A DNA stretch of 7,203 nt from an uncultured Bacteroidota bacterium (GCA_903835145.1 CAILMA010000407.1:1-7203); one strand, 5' to 3'. Positions 1 through 6,721 are shown, numbered from the stretch's first letter. Notes: generated by a model not told the origin, from the sequence alone. Program-made: numbers and translations.

Positions 1-266
1 ATTGTTAGCTGATAGTTAACTCAATATTAATTATTCAAACAACTGTTGTTAAATCGTTAAAAAACCCACGACACGCCATCTACAGCGCTTTTAAACTTCA
101 AGTATAGCGGTAGCAATAGCGGTAATTACGCCTGCAATTTTGCAAATCAATTTCGTTTCAGGCGCCCCTTTGCTTACCTGCGCCAACCACAAAAACACAC
201 CATCTGTTACCAAATAGTTATTCACAACTGTGTATTACTTTAAGCCGTTCAAAAATGCAGGAGTGC

Positions 267-274
267 TACTTTTG
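267..274 (+). promoter_or_regulatory. Candidate scpB promoter, -7 box (TACTTTTG)
   Basis: TACTTTTG fits the Bacteroidota sigma-70 -7 consensus TAnnTTTG. It lies 25 nt before the scpB start codon, which would give a short leader of roughly 20 nt. The -33 element (TTTG/TTG) is not clear at the expected distance, where only GTTC at 247-250 is found, so the call rests mainly on the -7 box and its position. Confidence 0.45.
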
Positions 275-291
275 AGTAACAAAGAAAACGC

Positions 292-297
292 AGGAAG
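292..297 (+). promoter_or_regulatory. Ribosome binding site of scpB
   Basis: AGGAAG lies immediately before the ATG at 300, with only two bases between. The AGGA core is 4 nt from the start codon, rather close, but it is the best purine-rich match near any start in the window and supports this ATG. Most other genes here have AT-rich leaders without such a motif. Confidence 0.45.
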
Positions 298-299
298 CT

Positions 300-935
300 A
301 TGGATATTGAACAACTGATGCCACATGTTGAAGCACTCATTTTCGCAAGTGACAGGCCGCTGACTCAAATAGAAATAACCGAAATGCTCGGTCAGGCACT
401 GGAGACTGTTATAGAAACAGAACGTATCTCTACATGCCTCACTGCCATTATGGAGAAATATGAAGCTGCTTACTATCCCTTCCACCTTATGGAAGTGGGT
501 GGCGGCTACCAGTTCCTCACCAAGAAAGCTTTCCATAAAACGGTTTTAAAGCTAAACGGAGAAAAACACATCAAGAAACTTTCTTCAGCAGCAATGGAAA
601 CCTTATCTATTATTGCCTACAAGCAACCTATTACGAAGAGCGAAATTGAATATATACGTGGTGTGAGTGCCGATTACAGCATTCAGAAATTACTGGAAAA
701 AGAACTCATAGTGATTGCTGGCCGCAATGAAGAAATGGTAGGCAAACCATTGATTTACAATACTTCTAAGCACTTTATGGATTATTTGGGCATCAACTCC
801 CCAAAACAACTCCCACAGCTTAAAGACATTACTGACCTCGAAATAATAATGCCTACTAATGCTATTGAGGCCGCTCCGGCTGACACTCCGGGACTTTCAA
901 TGCCTCCTTACGCAGCCTTGAAACAAGCTTCGTAA
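300..935 (+). CDS. scpB: Segregation and condensation protein B (ScpB)
   Basis: ScpB is the kleisin-interacting subunit of the bacterial condensin Smc-ScpA-ScpB, a cytoplasmic complex that compacts and separates replicated chromosomes. It acts as a dimer that binds ScpA. The 211-residue product has the two winged-helix layout of the family: an N-terminal domain starting at once with PHVEALIFASDRPLT (residues 8-22) and a second domain from about residue 90. The second domain holds the family's best signature, LSSAAMETLSIIAYKQPITK at 94-113, followed by EIEYIRGV at 115-122, the GR..E.VGKP.IYNTS stretch at 141-156 and a YLGINS..QLP segment at 162-172. The tail after about 173 is acidic then Pro/Ala-rich and is not conserved. 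The ATG at 300 gives the usual N-terminus and has an AGGA-type ribosome binding site. scpA, often nearby in other bacteria, is not in this window. A strong hairpin terminator follows 33 bases downstream, so transcription probably stops after this gene. Confidence 0.95.
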   Translation: MDIEQLMPHVEALIFASDRPLTQIEITEMLGQALETVIETERISTCLTAIMEKYEAAYYPFHLMEVGGGYQFLTKKAFHKTVLKLNGEKHIKKLSSAAMETLSIIAYKQPITKSEIEYIRGVSADYSIQKLLEKELIVIAGRNEEMVGKPLIYNTSKHFMDYLGINSPKQLPQLKDITDLEIIMPTNAIEAAPADTPGLSMPPYAALKQAS

Positions 936-968
936 AAGACGACTCATCAGAAGGCAACACTCCTCAAA

Positions 969-1011
969 AAAAAGTAAAGCGATTCTCAAAAAAAGAATCG
1001 CTTTACTTTTT
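969..1011 (+). terminator. Rho-independent terminator of scpB (possibly bidirectional)
   Basis: A perfect 18-bp stem is formed by 969-986 and 994-1011 around a 7-nt loop (987-993, CAAAAAA). The right arm ends in five T residues and the left arm is preceded by further A residues (966-968), so it could also act on minus-strand transcription. It begins 33 nt after the scpB stop codon. Confidence 0.9.
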
Positions 1012-1125
1012 GGCATAAATTCTAAAAATCATGACGGCCGAATCCTCCAGGGACTTCCGACCAAGACAACAACTTCCGACTATATTATTTCTATCGGCAG
1101 TTATCAAAGTATTTTATGCCAAAAA
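1007..1125. repeat. 13-bp inverted repeat spanning the two terminators
   Basis: TTTTTGGCATAAA at 1007-1019 is the exact reverse complement of TTTATGCCAAAAA at 1113-1125, with 93 nt between the arms. Each arm overlaps a terminator hairpin: the left arm shares the T-run of the first and the right arm shares the A-run of the second. Pairing of these arms would therefore compete with both hairpins or stack them into one larger structure. No coding potential is seen between the arms, so a small non-coding transcript or remnant of a small mobile element is possible but unproven. Confidence 0.6.
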
Positions 1126-1304
1126 ATGGGTTGCAACCAAGCGTCACAACCCATTTTTATTTCGATGAACAAGTTCCCCAAAAAAGAAATACTTACACGA
1201 ACACCTTCATATTCTAAAAAATTTGCATTATTCTTGAGGCTTTCGACCAAGTACTTTCGACTTACCACTAAGTACTTTTTACTAAGTACTAACGACTAAG
1301 TACT
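1053..1304. repeat. Cluster of short intergenic repeats (ACTTYCGAC and CTAAGTACT)
   Basis: Two related words recur in the convergent intergenic region. ACTTCCGAC occurs at 1053-1061 and 1072-1080, with the variants CTTTCGAC at 1240-1247 and ACTTTCGAC at 1253-1261. ACTAAGTACT occurs at 1267-1276, 1281-1290 and 1295-1304, preceded by CCAAGTACT at 1247-1255. The last three copies are spaced exactly 14 bp apart, and AAGTACTT/AGTACT is itself palindromic. The series fades into ACTACTAACTACTACT just before the stop codon of the next gene. No gene is visible anywhere in 936-1316. Confidence 0.7.
1122..1158. terminator. Second hairpin terminator, serving the minus-strand repeat-protein gene
   Basis: A perfect 12-bp stem pairs 1122-1133 (AAAAATGGGTTG) with 1147-1158 (CAACCCATTTTT) around a 13-nt loop. 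There are A/T runs on both sides, so it reads as a terminator in either direction. Because the scpB terminator lies further left, this hairpin most likely ends transcripts coming from the gene at 1317-3815, about 160 nt past its stop codon. Confidence 0.75.
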
Positions 1305-1316
1305 GTCTACTAACTA

Positions 1317-3815
1317 CTACTCCCCAACAACCATTTGTTTTGTTTCCCTAACCCCGCCAACCAGCGCAGTTACAAAATAAATTCCTTTAGGTGCGTTCAG
1401 GCTTATATCAGTGGTAATGCCCGTGAGGCTGAGCTCTTTCACTTTCTGGCCAAGTACGTTTACTATGGTCAGGGTAACGGGCTCCTGTGGAGCCGCATTA
1501 AGCGTTACTGTGAATTTACCATTGCTTGGATTGGGTGACAACGTCATTCTGTCTGTGGACAATTGTGTTTCCGGTACACCAACACCGGTGCAATTGATAA
1601 CCGTAACTAAAAGGGAGTCGGCAGTAGTGCCGCATGCGTTATGAACAGTATAAATGATATCAGCCGTGCCAACTGTGAGGCCTATAACGCCACCACCACC
1701 CATGTAGGTAATTATGGGTGCCACAAGGTAGTTAGAACTGCTCCATGTTCCGCCGGGTTGCAGGTCTATGTATAGATTTGGTGTAGTAAAACTCTGGCAA
1801 ATAGTGCTTGGGCCAATGACAGGTTGCGCCGGTAAATTGATGTTTACATTGTGCTGTGCCGTATCAGACCCACAAGAGTTTGAAACAATGTAGAGGATGG
1901 TTGTAGAGCCATGTAACAGCCCATGAACGCGTCCGGAGGCCTCGATACTGGCGAAAAACGGACCGGTGCTTACCCAGGTACCGCCAGAAACGGTATCAAC
2001 CATTAAAATGGTAAGTCCTGCGCATACACTATCGTAACCGGTGATGGTACCAGCGTGTGGCAATGGGTTAATAGCGATGCGGTAGATGGCCGCAACTGAG
2101 CCGCAGCCATTGGTAACCGTATAGCGAATGGTGTCAATACCACTTGCAATAGCCATACCGGAGCCGGTTGCGTTTACTGTAGCAAGGGCAGTATTGCTGC
2201 TGCTCCATACGCCACCAAAGGCAGAGTCAGTTACGGTAATGCTATTACCAACGCATAAAACCGGTACCCCGTGTATTGTGCCTGCGCTTGGTGCGGCAGT
2301 GTCAATGGATATTACAAAATGAGCTGTATCGGCACCGCAGGCATTGCTCACCATGTAGGCAATAGTATCGCGCCCAATGCTAACACCGGTTGCGGTGTCG
2401 GCTGACAGGGTGGCATGTGCATTTGTTGCGCTCCAGGTGCCGCCCGGAGTGCCACCTGCAAGGGTGATGCTGCTACCGAGGCAAACGCCGGTAGGGCCGG
2501 TTACCGGGCCAGCCGAAGGAATAGCAGTAACAGTAATCGCATACGCAGAGGTAGTCGTACCACAACTGTTTGTTACTGCATATTTTATGGTGTCAATACC
2601 GGGTGTAACTCCAGTCACAAGGCTGTCGCTCACTGTTGCATTGCTATTGGTTGCACTCCAAACACCGCCAGCGGTAGTTTCGGTAAGTACCGTTGAGGCG
2701 CCTACGCAAACGCTTGCGGCGCCGGATATGGCCCCTGCATCTGCAAGCGGATTAATTGTTACAACCAGTGTGGCTGTGGCAGTACCGCAGCTATTGGTTA
2801 GTGAGTAGCTTATAGTATCTAACCCGGCCATAATGCCCATTACGGAGCCGGAGTCCAAAGTAGCATTGCCGTTGCTTGCGCTCCATGTGCCGCCTGTTGC
2901 GGAATCGGTAAGTGCTATTGTTGCAGCAACGCAAACTGTGGTAGCTCCGCTTATTGCACTTACACCTGGCAGCGGGTTCACGGTTATTACTTTTTGAGTT
3001 GTAGCCGTTCCGCAAGTATTTGTGTAGTTATAGTATATGGTGTCAATACCATTCGTAATGCCGTGTACCATGCCTGCAACTACGGTTGCATCGCCGTTGC
3101 TTGCGCTCCAAGTGCCACCGGCAACGGAGTCAGTAAGGGAAGTAATATCGCCAGTGCAAACTCCAGCGCTGCCTGCCAGTGCGCTCACGTGGGGCAGTGG
3201 ATTGATGGTGATCACCGAAGTAGCTATTGCTGTGCCGCAGGTATTGACCACAAAATAGTTTACGGTGTCGGTACCCGCAGCAATGCCCGTAAGTGTGCCG
3301 CCGCCGGTTATAGATGCGTTACTGTTGGTAATGCCCCAAAATCCACCAGTAGTAGAGTCAGTAAGGCTAATAGAAGAACCGACACAAACTGCAGTAAACC
3401 CTGAAATAGATGCTGCATAAGGCAGTGCCCTGACGGTTACATAGATGTAAGTAGTGTCCATAAGCGTACCATCCGTTACCTGTATCGCCAATGTGTCATT
3501 GCCACTGAAGCCTGATGCCGGGGTATAGTAGAGCCCTGTTGGTGTAAGCAATCCTCCGGTAGAGGTAGTGCTGTAAGCACTAACGAGCGCGCCATGCGCT
3601 GGGCCGGTAACAGCGCTCCACACTTCGGTGTCCCCTGTGTCAGAATCGTTAACAGCGAGTAGCGAATTTAAGGAGGCAGCGCCGGAATTTTCACAGACAA
3701 CGAGCGTCTGCATATGGCCACCGGCAAAGGAAGGAGCATGGTCCTGAGCCTTTGTTTGGCCTGCCAGACAACTCAGGATAAGTGTAAAAGCTATTAAGAA
3801 TAAACTTTTCTTCAT
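1317..3815 (-). CDS. Secreted multi-repeat Ig-like surface protein with T9SS type A sorting domain
   Basis: The 832-residue product is an exported, probably surface-attached or released, adhesin-like protein; its ligand is unknown. A signal peptide (residues 1-24, KKS then a hydrophobic core, likely cut after TKAQ) starts it. Residues about 30-130 form a cadherin-like domain with the typical YYTPASGFSGNDTLAIQVTD pattern (96-115). Eight Ig-like repeats (Big_2-like) of about 75 residues follow from about 137 to 742, each built on VC.G...LTDS..GG.WS..N and G.DTI.Y...N.CGT. The first cysteine falls at 144, 220, 295, 370, 445, 521, 598 and 673 and the second at 193, 268, 343, 418, 493, 571, 648 and 728, which suggests one disulfide per repeat. 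The C-terminus (about 757-832) is a classic T9SS type A domain: LSPNPSNGKF, then VNVLGQKV and KGIYFV. T9SS carries such proteins across the outer membrane and removes this domain. The T9SS machinery itself is not in the window. An adhesion or matrix role is inference only. Confidence 0.9.
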   Translation of the reverse strand: MKKSLFLIAFTLILSCLAGQTKAQDHAPSFAGGHMQTLVVCENSGAASLNSLLAVNDSDTGDTEVWSAVTGPAHGALVSAYSTTSTGGLLTPTGLYYTPASGFSGNDTLAIQVTDGTLMDTTYIYVTVRALPYAASISGFTAVCVGSSISLTDSTTGGFWGITNSNASITGGGTLTGIAAGTDTVNYFVVNTCGTAIATSVITINPLPHVSALAGSAGVCTGDITSLTDSVAGGTWSASNGDATVVAGMVHGITNGIDTIYYNYTNTCGTATTQKVITVNPLPGVSAISGATTVCVAATIALTDSATGGTWSASNGNATLDSGSVMGIMAGLDTISYSLTNSCGTATATLVVTINPLADAGAISGAASVCVGASTVLTETTAGGVWSATNSNATVSDSLVTGVTPGIDTIKYAVTNSCGTTTSAYAITVTAIPSAGPVTGPTGVCLGSSITLAGGTPGGTWSATNAHATLSADTATGVSIGRDTIAYMVSNACGADTAHFVISIDTAAPSAGTIHGVPVLCVGNSITVTDSAFGGVWSSSNTALATVNATGSGMAIASGIDTIRYTVTNGCGSVAAIYRIAINPLPHAGTITGYDSVCAGLTILMVDTVSGGTWVSTGPFFASIEASGRVHGLLHGSTTILYIVSNSCGSDTAQHNVNINLPAQPVIGPSTICQSFTTPNLYIDLQPGGTWSSSNYLVAPIITYMGGGGVIGLTVGTADIIYTVHNACGTTADSLLVTVINCTGVGVPETQLSTDRMTLSPNPSNGKFTVTLNAAPQEPVTLTIVNVLGQKVKELSLTGITTDISLNAPKGIYFVTALVGGVRETKQMVVGE

Positions 3816-3831
3816 GATAAAAATTTGAGGG

Positions 3832-3861
3832 CAAAATTATTATGGAATGCTTACAAAGCTA
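3832..3861 (-). promoter_or_regulatory. Candidate promoter of the repeat-protein gene
   Basis: Read on the minus strand, two TAnnTTTG boxes lie before the start at 3815: TAGCTTTG (3861-3854) and TAATTTTG (3839-3832). The first would leave a leader of about 30 nt, which is more usual; the second leaves very little. Neither has a clear TTTG element at the -33 distance. No Shine-Dalgarno sequence precedes the start codon, only an AT-rich leader. Confidence 0.35.
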
Positions 3862-3936
3862 AATTATTTATGGTATAGATTTGTTAAGTGACGATAAAGC
3901 AGTTGTTCGTTGCAAAGAACTGGCGGCTGCACAAGG

Positions 3937-5499
3937 TTAAAAGCGTGCTGAACAGGCATAGGGGAAGTAGGTCATTTCATAGCGCTTGTTATCGGCCGGA
4001 GTAAGCGTACTGAGGCTGTAAACACTGTACCAGCCTGCACGGGGCCCGCAACCTGTAACATGGTGGGGAGCCGGGCCACTGGGGCTGTAGTTGGTATTAA
4101 TTATGTACAGCAGCCCGTCCTGCTCATCGACCGTAATATCATGAGGTTGGTAAAAATCGCCATAGATGCGGTTAACGACAGTATTAGTATTATAATCAAT
4201 AACGTAAATGGAGCCAACCGCGCCAGGCGTGGGGTTGGTGCCATCCTGCATACAAGCAACAAAAAGATATCCTTTCGACTCGCAGATGTCCATTTCTTGC
4301 GGCATGGCACCAACGGGTATAGTTGTAATTATGGTATCAGAATGCGCATCTATTACTACAACTTTGGCTGTGCCCTGGCAGGTTACAAAGTACTTGCTAT
4401 GGTCGGGCGACATCTGCACCTGATGTGGATCGGGGCTGCTGCTGTCACCAAGCGGCGCGCTCGATGGATCCTGCCCCTTCACTACGCTTATGTATTTGTA
4501 AAAAAGATGGTTATTTGCACGGGAATACTTAGCCACGGTATTGCCCCACTGCATCGCCACGTAGAAGGTATCGAAAGTGGCATTGGCATCAACCCCGTGA
4601 GGGTAGGCCCATGGCCCGGGCGGAAGACCGCTTCTTTTATCTATAGATAAACTTTGGTTCACAGCCATGGCAGCGGTGTTTACATTCACCACGCTATTGT
4701 CGTAGTACCCGGTTACCATTAGTGAAGTGTCTTGTGGAGAAAGGATAAGAATGCTCCACCCCGAGCCAGTAGTGTCAAGTGAAGAGCCTGACGTGGTACC
4801 AACATTGGCATACGCGGTTATGGCGTCCGTGCGGGTGTCGACTTTGTCCACGTAGCTACCTTCAATAAAGGGCACATAAGCATATTTTCCATCGCTGGAA
4901 ACTTCCACATCATGAGGGCTTGCAGCCACGGAACCATCGGGTGTAGTAGACAACGGGATGTAGCGCATAATGAGCCTGCTTTGTGCATCTATTACTGCCA
5001 GTAGATCGCACCCTTGCTGGGTCACGTAAATTTTCTGCCGGGTATCAGGGTTGCTGGCAAACGGTATGTTGCCATTTGCATCAGGTGCGCCATTGGCTAT
5101 CCAGTTAACGAGTATATTATATTCCTGAGTGGTGAGTGGTGCCTGGGGGAATACACTGGTGCTCACGGGCATGGTAGGTAGCGCAACTGTGCCCAGTGCT
5201 TCGTTAGTATTACAGAAATAAAGCAGGGGGCTATATTTAGGGCTGTATGCTACTACCTCCGCACCACTCACGCCACCCTGCATCAGGTGTTCCCATGTGT
5301 CCAGCAGCAGCCCATCGGAGTTCTTGTAGCTGGCAGTATTGTGGCAACCTGAAACAGCACATTTCCGGATTAGAATATTGGCTACCTCTGGCGGGAAATT
5401 GCCACTAACTGGCACAAGATTTGGCTTGTGCACGCAGGATACAATTACCGAGGTCATTATAATTGCCGCAAGAATAAGTACAGGGATCAGGCGCTTCAT
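3937..5499 (-). CDS. Lipoprotein with c-type haem domain (CX4CH) and YVTN-type beta-propeller
   Basis: The reading frame extends to an ATG at 5553, but the ATG at 5499 is preferred because it starts a normal lipoprotein signal (MKRLIPVLIL..., lipobox IVSC with lipidated Cys22); the product is then 520 residues. Residues about 34-140 form a small cytochrome c domain: CAVSGCH at 47-53 gives a CX4CH haem site, LPTMP holds the likely distal Met110, and the ending YNILVNWIANGAPD is typical of this family in Bacteroidota. Residues about 155-500 form a YVTN/YncE-like propeller with repeated K.YVT, VIDAQS and TIPVG type strands. Several blades carry a Pro-His pair at the same place: H196, H301, H359, H453 and H479/H480. 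The protein should sit in the periplasm or on the outer membrane and may take part in electron transfer or small-molecule redox chemistry; no substrate can be read from sequence. The gene lies 121 nt before the repeat-protein gene on the same strand. No good -7 box was found before it. Confidence 0.85.
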   Translation of the reverse strand: MKRLIPVLILAAIIMTSVIVSCVHKPNLVPVSGNFPPEVANILIRKCAVSGCHNTASYKNSDGLLLDTWEHLMQGGVSGAEVVAYSPKYSPLLYFCNTNEALGTVALPTMPVSTSVFPQAPLTTQEYNILVNWIANGAPDANGNIPFASNPDTRQKIYVTQQGCDLLAVIDAQSRLIMRYIPLSTTPDGSVAASPHDVEVSSDGKYAYVPFIEGSYVDKVDTRTDAITAYANVGTTSGSSLDTTGSGWSILILSPQDTSLMVTGYYDNSVVNVNTAAMAVNQSLSIDKRSGLPPGPWAYPHGVDANATFDTFYVAMQWGNTVAKYSRANNHLFYKYISVVKGQDPSSAPLGDSSSPDPHQVQMSPDHSKYFVTCQGTAKVVVIDAHSDTIITTIPVGAMPQEMDICESKGYLFVACMQDGTNPTPGAVGSIYVIDYNTNTVVNRIYGDFYQPHDITVDEQDGLLYIINTNYSPSGPAPHHVTGCGPRAGWYSVYSLSTLTPADNKRYEMTYFPYACSARF

Positions 5500-5537
5500 G
5501 AATGTAAAGTTAAGTAATCTGTCGATAAATAGGACGT

Positions 5538-5547
5538 GATAATTATC
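5538..5547. repeat. Perfect 10-bp palindrome GATAATTATC in the divergent region
   Basis: GATAATTATC is its own reverse complement and lies about 40 bp upstream of the lipoprotein start at 5499. It is flanked by a second short match, CGATAA (5523-5528) with TTATCG (5543-5548). It may be an operator for the lipoprotein gene, but a palindrome this short and AT-rich can occur by chance. Confidence 0.25.
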
Positions 5548-5643
5548 GGGCAATTTTTAACGCTTCAGACCGCCAAAAATTGCCAAAAATCCCGACTGCA
5601 TGCTGTGTTTTTTCTGAGCGTTCGGGCTTTGAATCTGCCGGGC

Positions 5644-5659
5644 AAATCATTTATGATTT
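5644..5659. repeat. Short inverted repeat AAATCAT-TT-ATGATTT
   Basis: Seven-base arms (5644-5650 and 5653-5659) are separated by two T residues, midway between the divergent lipoprotein and nadK genes. The dyad shape suits binding by a dimeric regulator. There is no homologue comparison to support function. Confidence 0.25.
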
Positions 5660-5693
5660 AACTCCTGGTGGGATAAAAGCCCCTGAAAAGGCC

Positions 5694-5701
5694 TATATTT
5701 A
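5694..5701 (+). promoter_or_regulatory. Candidate nadK promoter, -7 box (TATATTTA)
   Basis: TATATTTA differs from the Bacteroidota -7 consensus TAnnTTTG in the last base only. It lies 42 nt before the nadK start, leaving a leader of about 35 nt. No -33 TTTG is seen at the expected spacing, so the call is weak. Confidence 0.35.
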
Positions 5702-5743
5702 CCGCCGTTACGATTAATATCCATACACTCAAATAACACCTGT

Positions 5744-6622
5744 ATGTTAGTAGCCATTTACAACCGGACTTTTGACCATAGTGATGCGCCTGTATTGCTC
5801 AATATTCTGAAATTGCTTGATGACAATAAGTTGCAACTTATTTTCTACAAGGAATTTTATGAGCGCCTCCAGCCCTACTATGTTCCGGTGGGCACACCTC
5901 GTTTCTTTACCAATAAGAACGACCTACCCATACATACCGATATGCTATTTAGTCTGGGTGGCGATGGTACCATGCTCGATGCTATAACCTTTGTTGGCAA
6001 TACTGGTATACCGCTTATAGGCATCAATCTGGGCAGGCTTGGGTTTCTGGCAGCGATACCGGAAGAGGAAGTTGCTGGCGCCATACAGTCGCTGGTAAGA
6101 GGGTCTTACACACTTGAAAAGAGGACGCTTATACACCTCGATTCCAGCATTCCGTTGTTTAACGGCACTCCTTTTGCGCTCAATGAGTTTACCATACACC
6201 GGCAGGATACGTCGTCTATGATTAAAGTACACACCTATCTTAACGGTGAATTTTTAAATACGTATTGGGCTGATGGACTTATTGTTGCGACACCAACAGG
6301 CTCTACTGGTTATTCGCTCAGCTGTGGCGGCCCCGTAGTCTTCCCACAGACTTCCAGCTTCGTTATAACACCTGTAGCCCCTCACAATCTCAACACCAGG
6401 CCTATTGTTGTGCCAGATGACAATGTCATCTCTTTTGAAATAGAAGGCCGCTCTGAGCAATTCTTGTGCACACTTGATGCACGTACAGAAACCATAAGGA
6501 ACAATGTGCAATTGGCTGTTCGCCGGGAGTCATTCATGATTTCGCTTGTGCGCCCCGATGAGCATAACTTCCTTAACACCATTCGCCAGAAACTGTATTG
6601 GGGAATTGATAGAAGGAATTAA
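5744..6622 (+). CDS. nadK: NAD kinase (NadK)
   Basis: NadK phosphorylates the 2'-hydroxyl of the adenosine ribose of NAD with ATP (or polyphosphate in some bacteria) to make NADP, the only known route to NADP, in the cytoplasm. The 292-residue product has the normal bacterial length and all key motifs in order: the nucleotide-binding GGDGT at 72-76 with catalytic Asp74, INLGRLGFLA at 94-103, the NE pair at 147-148 (ALNEFTIHR) and DGLIVATPTGSTGYSLS at 177-193, followed by SCGGPVV. The C-terminal part has TPVAPHNLNTRPIVVPD at 209-225. The ATG at 5744 places the first beta-strand (LVAIYNR) at the N-terminus as expected; the leader lacks a Shine-Dalgarno sequence. The gene is divergent from the lipoprotein gene and has no functional tie to its neighbours here. 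No strong terminator is visible after the stop, so some read-through into the small genes downstream is possible. Confidence 0.97.
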   Translation: MLVAIYNRTFDHSDAPVLLNILKLLDDNKLQLIFYKEFYERLQPYYVPVGTPRFFTNKNDLPIHTDMLFSLGGDGTMLDAITFVGNTGIPLIGINLGRLGFLAAIPEEEVAGAIQSLVRGSYTLEKRTLIHLDSSIPLFNGTPFALNEFTIHRQDTSSMIKVHTYLNGEFLNTYWADGLIVATPTGSTGYSLSCGGPVVFPQTSSFVITPVAPHNLNTRPIVVPDDNVISFEIEGRSEQFLCTLDARTETIRNNVQLAVRRESFMISLVRPDEHNFLNTIRQKLYWGIDRRN

Positions 6623-6721
6623 CGGCGGAAAGTCAGTATGTGCTATTTTTATTAATGAATTGAGTGAGAATACCGATAGAAAGCTTAAAATCCATTTTAA
6701 CAACTCTTTTTTGCTAATAAT

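Larger units (their letters stand above)
1..299. other. Non-coding region upstream of scpB
   Basis: This stretch shows no convincing gene. All plus-strand frames are closed by stops within the first bases, so no upstream gene appears to run in from the left. The only open stretch of note is a minus-strand frame of 44 codons at 91-225 that would need a GTG start; it ends in a hydrophobic run (KIAGVITAIATAILEV) but has no ATG and no visible ribosome binding site, so it is not called as a gene. The right end carries the candidate scpB promoter and ribosome binding site. The first 60 bases are very AT-rich with repeated GTTAA words but no clear hairpin terminator. Confidence 0.6.

Noticed and set aside
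249..536. Minus-strand frame of 95 codons over the scpB start
   Set aside because: It is antisense to the conserved N-terminus of scpB, and its sequence has no family resemblance.
2377..2808. Long plus-strand open frame (143 codons) opposite the repeat-protein gene
   Set aside because: It is antisense to the Ig-like repeats; its periodic VP, TPPA and VALQ words simply mirror those repeats. It has no domain, start signal or independent support. The same holds for other plus-strand frames in 1335-3404.
3768..3770. Cys16 in the repeat protein's signal peptide as a lipobox cysteine (ILSC)
   Set aside because: A normal signal-peptidase I site after TKAQ follows, and T9SS cargo is typically processed by signal peptidase I; the -2 leucine is also atypical for a lipobox.
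3900..3925. Possible terminator between the haem-propeller gene and the repeat-protein gene (GTTC...GAAC)
   Set aside because: Only four base pairs, with no T-run on the minus-strand side; the two genes may be partly co-transcribed instead.
4060..4650. Plus-strand open frame of 196 codons opposite the haem-propeller gene
   Set aside because: It lies wholly within the well-supported minus-strand gene, has no recognisable domain and no start signal, and its residues are the complement of the propeller coding frame.
6685..6712. Possible terminator after nadK (TTAAAAT-CC-ATTTTAA followed by a T-run)
   Set aside because: The stem is only seven A/T-dominated pairs with a 2-nt loop, too weak and too tight for a convincing terminator.
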